Source of the DNA: Methylomonas sp.
GTDB lineage: Bacteria > Pseudomonadota > Gammaproteobacteria > Methylococcales > Methylomonadaceae
Direction: 5' to 3'
NCBI RefSeq assembly: GCF_023228165.1
Contig: NZ_JALOBS010000008.1
Span: 62,001-126,000, forward strand
Length of the DNA stretch: 64,000 nucleotides
Part shown: positions 34,730 through 43,500 of the stretch, in pieces
Position numbering within the stretch: the first letter of the stretch is position 1
Layout: every line of letters begins with the position of its first letter
Program-made: the position numbers and the translations under genes
Notes under the pieces: model-generated
The model's database searches: none
What the model was told of the DNA's origin: nothing
Seen by the model: only the letters and a program-made list of their open reading frames with translations

Positions 34730-36036
34730 CAAACAAACATTGGAACCTACGTAACGCAAGGCTGGCGGCGCACATTGTCCTGTTGAGCATGGCCGGGTCC
34801 GCACTGGCGACAGCCGATGAAACCGGCCCACTCCCCGAAACAGTGACCATGCCGCAATTATTGCAGATTGCCCGGAACAATAGCCCCCGATTCGCCGCCA
34901 TGCGCCAACGTATAGAAGCGGCCAACGCCGAAGTGGTGGCCGCAGGCGTGTTGCCCAACCCAAAATTCAGTTACGGCCGTTATGACCTACTGACACAGAA
35001 CAACACGATGTATGATGGCAACGTACAACAGCAGGTCACGCTGGAGGTACCGGTTTTGATTGCAGGACAGCGCGGCGTCCGCGTCGATGCAGCGGAAAAA
35101 AAACTGGCTGCCACCGCGGCCGGTATCGAGGCCGATTTTGCCGGTCTGCTGCATAATGTCTGGTTATTGTTTGTTAAGCAGCTGGCGGATCAGCAACGAA
35201 TCGCCATTCTGGAAGAGACTGTCAGCTATATGCAGCATCTGGGCGAGATTGTATCGGGCAGGGAACAGGCGGGCAGCGCCAGTCCTTACGACTTGCTGCG
35301 TATCGAAATTGAGACTAAAAGCGTGCAAACCCGCCTGGATACGCTGCGCAACAATGTATCGGCAACGTCCGGGGAATTAGGGATTTTGCTGGGGTTATCA
35401 GACTGGAATCCACTAGCTTCGGGTAAGCTGACTTATCTGGGTGTACCGGCCGACGTGGAGAAGCTGTGGGCTGAAGCCGAACGCCTAAACCCCGAACTCG
35501 AGGCGGCACGCCTAGGCGAAGTCGCCGCCGGTGCCGACCTGGAACGTGCCGGCCGCGAACGTTGGCCGGTGCCATCGTTTCAGGTCGGCTCGGTATTCAC
35601 CGATAAGCCTTACGGTAATACCAGCTTTGCCGGGGTTTCCGTCGATCTGCCCATTTTCGATCGCGGTCAAGGCAGCATGGCGCGTGCCGCCAGCGAAAAG
35701 CAGTCAGCCATCCTGGCACGTGAGCTAACCGCTGCCAGTATTCGCAGCAGTCTCGAACGGGCCGCCAAACTGTTAAGCAGTCGACGCGAAACCCGCGCCA
35801 ATTTCGAACGCAACGTGGTCGAAAGACTAAGCGACTTAAAGGCCATGGGCGAAGCCAGCTACCGCTTTGGAAAGGGTAGTTTGTTGGAACTACTCGATGC
35901 TTCGCGCTCGCGTACCGAAACCCGTTTGACCCATCTGGATCTGATGCAAGCGGAAATCGAAGCCGAACTCGAAGCCTTGCGCGCCTCCGGTTTGTTACTG
36001 ACCAAGGCCGAAACCGAAGTTTTGGATGCCCGTTAA
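34726..36036 (+). CDS. Outer-membrane efflux protein, CzcC-like (TolC family)
   Basis: 436 residues. N-terminal signal peptide, then two OEP repeats with long amphipathic helices; segments such as MPQLLQIARNNSPRFAAMRQRIEAA and GVLPNPKFSYGRYD are typical of the CzcC group. It forms the outer-membrane channel for the pump encoded just before it; the ATG overlaps that gene. A weak hairpin (AACGGTC/GACCGTT, 36066-36096, then TTAA) follows and may end the operon. Confidence 0.9.
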   Translation: MTNKHWNLRNARLAAHIVLLSMAGSALATADETGPLPETVTMPQLLQIARNNSPRFAAMRQRIEAANAEVVAAGVLPNPKFSYGRYDLLTQNNTMYDGNVQQQVTLEVPVLIAGQRGVRVDAAEKKLAATAAGIEADFAGLLHNVWLLFVKQLADQQRIAILEETVSYMQHLGEIVSGREQAGSASPYDLLRIEIETKSVQTRLDTLRNNVSATSGELGILLGLSDWNPLASGKLTYLGVPADVEKLWAEAERLNPELEAARLGEVAAGADLERAGRERWPVPSFQVGSVFTDKPYGNTSFAGVSVDLPIFDRGQGSMARAASEKQSAILARELTAASIRSSLERAAKLLSSRRETRANFERNVVERLSDLKAMGEASYRFGKGSLLELLDASRSRTETRLTHLDLMQAEIEAELEALRASGLLLTKAETEVLDAR

Positions 36037-36124
36037 GTGGTTGGCTAAGGTTTATTAGCAGGCGGAACGGTCCTCTAATTACCAGGCTCGACCGTTTTAA
36101 TCAAAATATCGCGAGGACATTTAT

Positions 36125-36733
36125 ATGAAAAACACACTCAAAGAAATAATAAATTATGTACTTATCGGTGTGATCGGTTTTCTGCCTATTGCCTTGATAT
36201 TTCAGATCATCGTGTATGTGGAACGCTTTCTAAAGGACTTTGTGCTGCTGGTACACGGTAGATACGAAAATCCGTTAGTTACAATAATATTATTCATTTC
36301 CGCCATAGCCTTGCTGGCCTATTTCGGTAAATTGCTCAAACAAGACCGGGCGCATTTGTTGTATTACCTGGAAACGTTTATTCAACGTGTTCCGGTCTTG
36401 GGTAGCATTTATCGTGTGACGCGCAAGCTATTAAAACTGTTTCTGACTACCGAGGAATCAGAAGTCAGAGAAGTAGTCTATGTCGAATACCCGAAAGACG
36501 GCATGTGGGTACCGGCTTATGTGACGAATCGCATAAGCGATTGCTACATATTATATGTACCGACCTCACCGAATCCGACCTCCGGTTTTACCGTCATGGT
36601 GCATAAATCCAAAGTAGTACGCTCGACCATGGATATCGAAGAAGTCTCCAGTTTTGTGATCAGCGTAGGTGTCGATTTCGCCAAACCTGACGATATGAAG
36701 GCTTTATATACAACAGACAGCGTGAAACATTGA
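36125..36733 (+). CDS. DUF502 family membrane protein
   Basis: 202 residues. Two membrane spans near the N-terminus (about 12-32 and 55-75), then a soluble domain. Segments VPVLGSIYRVTRKLLKLF and GMWVPAYVTNR, with a TSPNPTSGFTVMV loop, match DUF502, an uncharacterised family widespread in bacteria and plants. A GAGGA ribosome site precedes the ATG. It lies 43 bases before the degenerate ABC gene on the same strand, so it may be the first gene of that operon. Confidence 0.82.
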   Translation: MKNTLKEIINYVLIGVIGFLPIALIFQIIVYVERFLKDFVLLVHGRYENPLVTIILFISAIALLAYFGKLLKQDRAHLLYYLETFIQRVPVLGSIYRVTRKLLKLFLTTEESEVREVVYVEYPKDGMWVPAYVTNRISDCYILYVPTSPNPTSGFTVMVHKSKVVRSTMDIEEVSSFVISVGVDFAKPDDMKALYTTDSVKH

Positions 36734-36776
36734 GAACCTTGCCCTAGCCTTCGATAAGTACCAGGAGTGATTTTAC

Positions 36777-38444
36777 ATGTCTAGCCATCCGACGCCCTTG
36801 CAGCGCCTATATCAGCTGGTACAGCTTGAGCGCGAGGACATTACCACACTGCTGATATACGGCTTGGGTATTGGCTTGATGTCGCTGTCCACGCCGATTG
36901 CGGTGCAGTCACTGGTCAACACCATAGCCTTTGGCGCCTTGTTTCAGCCCTTGCTGGTATTGAGCTTAATCCTGTTAGTGCTGATGGCTTTCAGCAACAT
37001 ACTGGCGGCCTGGCAGTTTTATGTGGTGGAAATGTTGCAGCGACGTTTGTTTGTCCGCCTGTTCGGCACGGCGGCTACCGGCTTGCAACAAGCGGATTTT
37101 GCTACACGGGACAGCCAGTATCTACCCGAATTAAGCAATCGGTTTTTCGATGTGGTGACCTTGCAAAAAACAGCAGCGGTGATGCTACTGGAAAGCCTGG
37201 GTTATGTCTTACAAACCTTGATCGGCATGCTGCTGCTGGCTTTTTATCATCCGATATTACTGGCGTTCGACTTATTCCTAGTCGCCATGCTGATTGTAAT
37301 TTTATTCGTGATGGGCAAACACGGTGTCAGTACCGCCATCGAACAATCCAAAGCCAAATATGCCGCCGCAGCCTGGCTGGAAAATATTGCCGGCAATGCC
37401 TTGCTGGGTAAGGCAGCGCATACCCAAAGTTTTTTCCGGCAACGCACCGATCGACTTGCTCTGGATTATCTCTATGCCTGCACCCAGCATTTTCGCATTC
37501 TGGCCAGGCAAAACATTGCTGCGTTGGCTTTGCATGCGGTCGCCAACACATTGTTGCTGGGCTTGGGCGGCTGGATGGTCATCGAACGGCAATTGAGTCT
37601 GGGACAACTGATTGCCGCCGAACTGGTGGTGAACACCATGATTTATGGCCTGACCCGGCTGGGCAAAATTTTGGATAACTTTTACGAACTGTTGACCAGC
37701 ATCGACAAAATCGGCCATTTATTAGACTTGCCGCAAGAACAAGAGCTTGGCACCTCACCCGCGGTCAAAACCTCGGCCTACCGCGTGGCGCTGAATAACG
37801 TCAGCCTGCCGCAAAGTCCGCAACTCGACACCTTACGCCATCTGAATCTGCAGATTGCGCCCGGCGAACGGCTTGTCATCAGCAGTGGCGCCCAACGCGG
37901 TAGTTTGCTTGACTTGCTGTTTGGTCTGCGCAGCCCCGCCAGCGGCTCGGTCAGTCTGGATAATCAGGATTTACGCGACCTTAATTTGGGTTTGCTGCGC
38001 GATACCATTGCCCTGGTGCGCGAACCGGAAACCCTCCCGGGCACGATTGCCGAAAATGTGCACATGGGCCGACCGCTGGATCTTCACGCCATACAACAGG
38101 CTCTGCAACAGGTTGGGCTACTGGAATTTATCACCGATTTACCGATGGGACTGAACACGCCACTGGGTTTACAGGGAGCACCGCTCAGTCGGGAGCAGTG
38201 TCTGCGTCTAAGTCTGGCCCGCGCCCTGTCTCAAAGCCCCCGTTTGTTGATGCTGGATCAGGTGTTGGATCATATCGACAGCACTTACCTACCCACGTTA
38301 CTGGATTATTTAGTGGCTGATGACTCGCCCTGGACCTTGATTGTCTGCAGCCAGCAAGACCGGGTCATCAAAGCCTGCTCAAGGCATTGTCGCATTGAAC
38401 AGGGCGCGATAGTTGAGACCAGCTCGCCACTGGAGGGCTTGTAA
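36777..38444 (+). CDS. ABC exporter-like protein with a degenerate ATPase domain
   Basis: 555 residues. An N-terminal half with about six membrane spans (to about 300) has the type-I ABC exporter form, without an N-terminal C39 peptidase. The C-terminal half aligns along its length with an ABC ATPase but lacks the key residues: Walker A reads SSGAQRGS (371-376 region, Arg 374 in place of Lys), the Q-loop Gln is Arg 415, the LSGGQ signature is LSREQ (470-474), Walker B Asp 494 is followed by Gln 495 instead of Glu, and the switch His is Gln 526. The frame is intact and the fold-forming residues remain, so this looks like a maintained pseudo-ATPase, not decay. Stop overlaps the HlyD gene (TAATG). 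Confidence 0.88.
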   Translation: MSSHPTPLQRLYQLVQLEREDITTLLIYGLGIGLMSLSTPIAVQSLVNTIAFGALFQPLLVLSLILLVLMAFSNILAAWQFYVVEMLQRRLFVRLFGTAATGLQQADFATRDSQYLPELSNRFFDVVTLQKTAAVMLLESLGYVLQTLIGMLLLAFYHPILLAFDLFLVAMLIVILFVMGKHGVSTAIEQSKAKYAAAAWLENIAGNALLGKAAHTQSFFRQRTDRLALDYLYACTQHFRILARQNIAALALHAVANTLLLGLGGWMVIERQLSLGQLIAAELVVNTMIYGLTRLGKILDNFYELLTSIDKIGHLLDLPQEQELGTSPAVKTSAYRVALNNVSLPQSPQLDTLRHLNLQIAPGERLVISSGAQRGSLLDLLFGLRSPASGSVSLDNQDLRDLNLGLLRDTIALVREPETLPGTIAENVHMGRPLDLHAIQQALQQVGLLEFITDLPMGLNTPLGLQGAPLSREQCLRLSLARALSQSPRLLMLDQVLDHIDSTYLPTLLDYLVADDSPWTLIVCSQQDRVIKACSRHCRIEQGAIVETSSPLEGL

Positions 38445-39805
38445 TGCGTACCGACCAATCCAGTGTATTTACCACCGTTTCGATCCGCGCCCTGGCCCAT
38501 GCCAAAACCCTGCCGCTGGCAGGCCGTATTGCCCGCTCCTTACTGCTGATATTGCTGATCTTGTTAATCCTGCTGGGCCTGACCCCCTGGCAACAAAACG
38601 TGCGCGGTATCGGCCGGGTGGTGGCATACAGCCCGGCCGAACGCCAACAGGTAATCAGCGCACCGGTAGAAGGCAGGGTCAGCCGCTGGCTGGTTAGAGA
38701 AGGTAGCCAGGTCAAACAAGGCCAGGTGATTGCCGAATTACTGGACAATGATCCCCTGTTGTTACAACGCCTGGCGAGTGAACAAGAGGCTGTACTGGCA
38801 CGTCAAGTTGCGGTCGGAAGTAGGGTCGAGACCTTCCGCAGCCAATTACGCATGGCGGAGCAAGCCCGCCCGCAAGCTTTGAGTGCCGCCGAATCCCGTA
38901 TTGCCATGGCCAAGCAGCGACGCAGTGCGGCCCTGCAAAGCCTGGATGCTGCCAAAGCAGCGCACAAAACCGCCAACTTGAATTTAAACCGTCAACAACA
39001 ATTACGCGACAAAGGCTTGTCTTCGCAACGCACGCTGGAACTGGCGCAACTGGACAGCGCCCAGCGCGATGCGGAACGTAATCGCGCTCAGGCCGGCTTA
39101 TCCGCGGCTGACAGCGAAATTGCCGCCCTGCAGGCCGATTGGCAAAAACTGTCTGCCGACACCCAAGCGCTAATCGAAAAAACCCGGGCCGATCTGAACA
39201 AAGCCATCGAAGATCAAAATTATCTGCAAGCGGATCTATTAAAACTGCAAACCCGCCTGGCACGGCAACAAACCCAAACTATCACAGCCTCGCAGGATGG
39301 CACGATACTGCGCTTGCTGGCCAACCCTGGCGCTGAGTTGTTAAAACCCGGCCAAGCCGTGGCGCTTTTGGTGCCAAATACCCAGGCTAGAGCGGTGGAA
39401 CTGTGGGTGGATGGTAACGACTTGCCCCTGATCGTCACCGGTAGCCATGTGCGCTTGCAATTCGAAGGTTATCCTGCCGTTCAGTTCGGCGGCTGGCCGG
39501 AGTTTTCCGTGGGCTCGTTTGGGGGACAAGTGGCTTTAATCGACGCCAGCGACGATGGCAAAGGACATTTTCGGGTGTTGGTAATACCCGCTGACGACGA
39601 TATACCCTGGCCTGATCCGCGTTTTTTAAGACAAGGTGTGCGGGTTAATGGCTGGGTGTTGCTGGGGCAAGTGACGCTGGGTTATGAATTATGGCGAATC
39701 TTTAACGGCTTTCCGCCTTTGGTATTGCCGGAACCCGAGTTAATGCAAAAAGCCAAAGACGATAGTAAAAACCTTAGCAGCACAGAAAAAAAGACTTATG
39801 AATAA
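38444..39805 (+). CDS. HlyD-family membrane fusion protein
   Basis: 453 residues. One membrane span near the N-terminus (about 32-49, made of repeated ILLIL units), then a lipoyl half (QQVISAPVEGRVSRWLVREGSQVKQG), a long alpha-helical coiled coil (about 95-275, rich in Gln, Ala and Arg), the second lipoyl half (TITASQDGTILRLLANPGAELLKPG) and a beta-barrel part. This is the adaptor layout of type I secretion or of large-adaptor efflux systems. Start overlaps the ABC gene; its stop overlaps the TolC gene by eight bases, so all three are tightly coupled. Confidence 0.88.
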   Translation: MRTDQSSVFTTVSIRALAHAKTLPLAGRIARSLLLILLILLILLGLTPWQQNVRGIGRVVAYSPAERQQVISAPVEGRVSRWLVREGSQVKQGQVIAELLDNDPLLLQRLASEQEAVLARQVAVGSRVETFRSQLRMAEQARPQALSAAESRIAMAKQRRSAALQSLDAAKAAHKTANLNLNRQQQLRDKGLSSQRTLELAQLDSAQRDAERNRAQAGLSAADSEIAALQADWQKLSADTQALIEKTRADLNKAIEDQNYLQADLLKLQTRLARQQTQTITASQDGTILRLLANPGAELLKPGQAVALLVPNTQARAVELWVDGNDLPLIVTGSHVRLQFEGYPAVQFGGWPEFSVGSFGGQVALIDASDDGKGHFRVLVIPADDDIPWPDPRFLRQGVRVNGWVLLGQVTLGYELWRIFNGFPPLVLPEPELMQKAKDDSKNLSSTEKKTYE

Positions 39806-41216
39806 AATCGCCATGAGCTTATTCGTGTTGTGGTGCTTTAGCCAGCCCACTTCGGCCGAGCCCCTTGCTCCACTGACGCTCGATCAGGTTTTGCCGGCAG
39901 CGCTTAGGGCTTTTCCGGGCTTGCTGTCCACAGAGCAACGCAAACAAGTTGCCGAAGGCGAATACCAGTCCGCCGAAGGTGGTTTCGATACCCAGCTTAA
40001 AACGAAAAACCGCTGGTCGGTGGCCGGTATTTACGAAAATCAGATGAATGATGTCAGTATCGAACAACCTACCGCTTTGTGGGGCACCACTTTTTTTGGC
40101 GGCTGGCGCCGTGGCGACGGCGATTATCCGGTCTACGAAGGCAAGAGCCAAACCGCAAATGACGGCGAGGTTCGACTAGGCGTGAATATTCCGTTATGGC
40201 GTAACCGCGAAATCGATAGTCGCCGGGCCAAGTTACAACAGGCCGAGCTGGGCAAACTCATCGCCAGCCATGAATACGATCAGGCTTTATTGGAACTGCG
40301 TCGCCTGGCCAGTCTGCGTTATTGGGACTGGGTACTGGCCGGCCAGCGTTTGAAAGTGGCAGACCGCTTGCTGCAAATCGCCGAACAACGCGATGCGGGT
40401 ATTCGCGAACGCGCTGCGGCCGGCGACATTGCCGATTTTGAAGCGCTGGACAACCAGCGGGCGATTTTGGAACGCCGCGAACGACGGGTGGCTGCGCAAC
40501 GTTTGCTGGAGCAAAGCGCCATTCAGCTTTCCCTGTATTGGCGCGATACCGATGGTCAACCGCAATTACCCGGCCTGGAGTTGTTACCGGATGACTTTCC
40601 GGCTCAGGAGCCGGCCTTGGATATCAATCTGCCACAAGCCCTGCAGACTGCGCAAAACCAGCGCCCGGAATTGAAACGCCTGACGCTGCAAAAACGCCAG
40701 ACCGAAACCGAACTGGCGCTGCAAAACAATCAACGTGCACCCGGCGTGGATGTCTCGGTAATGGGGGCCAAAGATATGGGTTACAGCAACCAAAAAATCA
40801 ATCGCGATGAATTATATCTGGGACTGAATGTCGATATCCCATTGCAGCAGCGCGTAGCCGGCGGTCGGGCTCAATCCGCCGCCGCAAACCTGCAGCGCCT
40901 GAAATGGGACCTGCAACTCCAGGAGGACCGCATCAACAATGAAATAAAAGATGCAATATCCGCCATTCATGCCGCCCGACAACGCGTAATGCTCAGCCGG
41001 CAACAATGGCGGGCCGCTGAAAAACTGCAACAAGGCGAGCAAAGCCGCTTCGAACTGGGCGAAAGTACTTTGCTCTTTGTTAATTTACGCGAAATCGCCA
41101 ATGGTGATGCCGCCCTGATGGCAGCCGAAGCGCAAAGCCAACTATTTAAAGCCCACGCTGAATATCAAGCTGCCCTGGGCACACCTATCCAACTGACCGA
41201 AACATTAACTCAATAG
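39798..41216 (+). CDS. TolC-family outer-membrane protein
   Basis: 472 residues. Cleavable signal (ending SQPTSAE), two OEP-type repeats with long helices (LDQVLPAALRAFPGLLSTEQRK; ALQTAQNQRPELKRLTLQKRQ) and outer-membrane strands between them. It would be the exit duct for the preceding HlyD and ABC-like proteins. Divergent from the CzcC-like TolC protein at 34726, so it is dedicated to this operon. Confidence 0.85.
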   Translation: MNKIAMSLFVLWCFSQPTSAEPLAPLTLDQVLPAALRAFPGLLSTEQRKQVAEGEYQSAEGGFDTQLKTKNRWSVAGIYENQMNDVSIEQPTALWGTTFFGGWRRGDGDYPVYEGKSQTANDGEVRLGVNIPLWRNREIDSRRAKLQQAELGKLIASHEYDQALLELRRLASLRYWDWVLAGQRLKVADRLLQIAEQRDAGIRERAAAGDIADFEALDNQRAILERRERRVAAQRLLEQSAIQLSLYWRDTDGQPQLPGLELLPDDFPAQEPALDINLPQALQTAQNQRPELKRLTLQKRQTETELALQNNQRAPGVDVSVMGAKDMGYSNQKINRDELYLGLNVDIPLQQRVAGGRAQSAAANLQRLKWDLQLQEDRINNEIKDAISAIHAARQRVMLSRQQWRAAEKLQQGEQSRFELGESTLLFVNLREIANGDAALMAAEAQSQLFKAHAEYQAALGTPIQLTETLTQ

Positions 41217-41229
41217 TAGAGCTAGCACC

Positions 41230-41658
41230 ATGAAACGGCCTTCGAATCAGCATACCCAATGGCTAAAAAAAATCTCCCTATCCGCCCTGATAGCCGTCTG
41301 CCTGTTCATGCCGGAGTTACTTTGGCATAAATTCAGCTTTATTTTGCATGTGTTCTACGAAGTTGTATCGTTCGCGTTGGAGGAAAGCCTGATACATGGT
41401 TTAGGCATGCAAAAATATTACGCTCAAATGGCGGTGTTTTATTTTTTCTGGATGCTGGGAATTATCTTGTTCGCGCGGTTTTTAGGCCGGCTACCCTATC
41501 TGATTCAAAGCCTGAAAACCCAATTAGCTTTGTTTGGTTTACGAATTAGGAAACTCATTAGCGAAACCTGGTTTGCCTCCAGCGCATGGCAACGAATCAA
41601 ATTCGTATTGTTGCAGTTGCTGTTTTTGGCGAGCGGATTAATGTTTCTACTGACCTAA
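41230..41658 (+). CDS. Small membrane protein at the end of the degenerate-ABC operon
   Basis: 142 residues, starting 14 bases after the TolC stop. Spans at about 15-33, 67-85 and 122-142. The stretch between the first two (FILHVFYEVVSFALEESLIHGLG) is amphipathic, and the linker after the second (RLPYLIQSLKTQLALFG and SSAWQRIKF) is basic. The arrangement and several positions (H..xEV..xxLEE.L.H, QR near the last span, final LLT) recall the protein at 1013-1480. No named family recognised. Operon position suggests it is a partner of the export-like complex. Confidence 0.65.
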   Translation: MKRPSNQHTQWLKKISLSALIAVCLFMPELLWHKFSFILHVFYEVVSFALEESLIHGLGMQKYYAQMAVFYFFWMLGIILFARFLGRLPYLIQSLKTQLALFGLRIRKLISETWFASSAWQRIKFVLLQLLFLASGLMFLLT

Positions 41659-41706
41659 AACGACCCCATTCCAGACAGGCGTGACCCACAACACCATAAG
41701 TTAGTG

Positions 41707-41735
41707 TAAGCTTTTGATGATAAACTAAGCTTTTG
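41707..41735 (+). repeat. Ten-base direct repeat upstream of the diguanylate cyclase gene
   Basis: TAAGCTTTTG occurs at 41707-41716 and 41726-41735, a 19-base period, about 55-80 bases before the ATG at 41788. Position suits a regulator-binding or promoter element. No known box recognised. Confidence 0.45.
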
Positions 41736-41787
41736 GAAACTTACGGTTATTTTGGTGCCATAACCGCCCGTCAATTCAGGATTTTAA

Positions 41788-42855
41788 ATGATTAACAAGA
41801 GTTCCGATTCCGGGCTGCCCAGCGTATTAAAAAAACTGGGCGCAATGACAGCCATCCGCGACACTTCCATGGTGGAGCAAAGCTTATTACGAACACTGGG
41901 GCCCTTGCTGGGCATACTGGAAACCGCCTTTTACCGGGTTGACGACAACAACAATATCATTCGGGCACTTTATCACTCTCGAAAAGTGGTTGAAGACCAT
42001 GGCAGCAAACGCATTGTCGACAATATCGAAGAAGTTACCAATGAACAGCATGTCTCCCCCGAGCTTCGCAATTTGTTCGAAAGCGTGCGTTTACTGCGCA
42101 AATCTTGTTGCCGAAAACTGGGACTGGACTTGCTGATCTGCTACCCTATCTTCGGCGAAAATCAAGTACTGGGATATTTTGTATTTCGGCGCGACCGGGA
42201 AGTCACGCCCGTGGAAGATGCCATCATTCATGGTGTGCTGGAAGTTTTTACCAATTATTTCGCCTTACTCGACAGCAGTCAGCGCGACCAGCTGACCGGT
42301 TTGCTAAACCGCTACTCCCTGGAAGCCAATCTCGACCGTTTATGGAACCTGCTATCGGCAAAACTGCATTCCAGCGACCAAAACGATAATGCCCGTGTAA
42401 ATCAGCCGGAGACCTATTGGTTGTGCGTACTGGACGTCGACCACTTCAAAAAAATCAATGATACTTTCGGCCATATGATAGGTGACGAGGTATTGATCAT
42501 GGTGACCCGCTTACTGCAAAACTCCTTACGTCAATCCGACCTGTTATACCGGTACGGCGGTGAGGAATTTGTGGCCATTATTGCCGCAAATGACTTTGAG
42601 TCGGCCAAGGAAGCCTTTGCGCGGACCCGAGTCAGCATCGAAGAATTCCACTTCCCGCAAGTAGGCCACGTCACCATCAGCGGCGGCTTTAGCAACGCAG
42701 ACCCAAGCGTGTTACCGCAGGAAGTCATCCACCGTGCCGATAGCGCACTTTATGCCGCTAAAGATGCAGGCCGTAATCGTGTCTTTGATTACGATACACT
42801 GGTCAAACAAGGCATCCTAAAAGCAGCGTCCGCCGGTTCTATCGACTTATTTTAA
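41788..42855 (+). CDS. Diguanylate cyclase with GAF-like sensory domain
   Basis: 355 residues, soluble. Residues about 1-165 resemble a GAF-type sensor; a GGDEF domain follows (RDQLTGLLNRYSLEANLDRL onwards). The active site is YRYGGEEF near residue 257, preceded at five residues by the inhibitory-site RQSD, so it should synthesise cyclic di-GMP with product inhibition. Stands alone with its own leader containing a ten-base direct repeat. Confidence 0.9.
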   Translation: MINKSSDSGLPSVLKKLGAMTAIRDTSMVEQSLLRTLGPLLGILETAFYRVDDNNNIIRALYHSRKVVEDHGSKRIVDNIEEVTNEQHVSPELRNLFESVRLLRKSCCRKLGLDLLICYPIFGENQVLGYFVFRRDREVTPVEDAIIHGVLEVFTNYFALLDSSQRDQLTGLLNRYSLEANLDRLWNLLSAKLHSSDQNDNARVNQPETYWLCVLDVDHFKKINDTFGHMIGDEVLIMVTRLLQNSLRQSDLLYRYGGEEFVAIIAANDFESAKEAFARTRVSIEEFHFPQVGHVTISGGFSNADPSVLPQEVIHRADSALYAAKDAGRNRVFDYDTLVKQGILKAASAGSIDLF

Positions 42856-43019
42856 GCCCTGCTTACCTTTATATACGCTATCCGGCCAGTGGTTATAGCG
42901 CATAACATACGCTTAAATACGCTAAGACACGGTGACAAAAAAAATTTAAATCTGCTAAATTCTCGCAGTATAGAAGATATACCGATGTGAGCTAATCAAT
43001 TTACGTTTGTAGGATAAAT

Positions 43020-43229
43020 ATGACATCTCAAAAAATCAAGAAGGACCGGAAGAAAGTAGCTTTGGATCAGGATACCTATGAAAAACTCAAAACGTTTACC
43101 CGGTTTAACGGCCTGAAACTGCGTTGCACCGTCGATACGCTGGTTGATCTGATGCTGCAGGACGAAGCGCTTGGCAAACAAGTGATCGACATATCCCTGC
43201 AAAAACAAGCAGCCGAATCCGAGCTTTAA
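43020..43229 (+). CDS. Small basic protein of unknown function
   Basis: 69 residues: a Lys-rich start (SQKIKKDRKKVALDQDTYEKL), then helices and an acidic end. The pattern (basic strand, VALDQDTYEKLKTF, later helix) is reminiscent of ribbon-helix-helix DNA-binding proteins, but I cannot be sure. AGGA lies eight bases before the ATG, which supports translation. Confidence 0.55.
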   Translation: MTSQKIKKDRKKVALDQDTYEKLKTFTRFNGLKLRCTVDTLVDLMLQDEALGKQVIDISLQKQAAESEL

Positions 43230-43446
43230 GCGCGCGCCGCGCTAGGCCCGGTAGCGTGCTGCCGCGTTTTGAAAACCCCATCCTCCGGTGCTTAGACGGC
43301 CATCGGAACCATGCATCAATCGGGTAACGGCGTTAGAACTTGCTATAGTCATTCGACTAAAACATTGTTAGGGACCTGAAATCTCGACAAAGCGCATTAC
43401 CTTTAAGGACGCTACCCCGCCCGGCTATCGCCTGGCGGCGATCGCC

Positions 43447-43482
43447 AAAAAAGGCGGCCCCGCAAGATACGGAACCGCCTTA
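43447..43482 (-). terminator. Intrinsic terminator of the PhoX-like gene
   Basis: Read on the minus strand: stem AAGGCGG/CCGCCTT with an inner CCG/CGG pairing, followed by a T run. It begins about 19 bases after the stop at 43501. Confidence 0.75.
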
Positions 43483-43500
43483 TTGCCGGCTAAAGCAACA

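Noticed and set aside
36066..36100. Terminator after the CzcC-like gene
   Set aside because: The 7-bp stem has an 18-base loop and a weak T tail; too poor to list as a feature.
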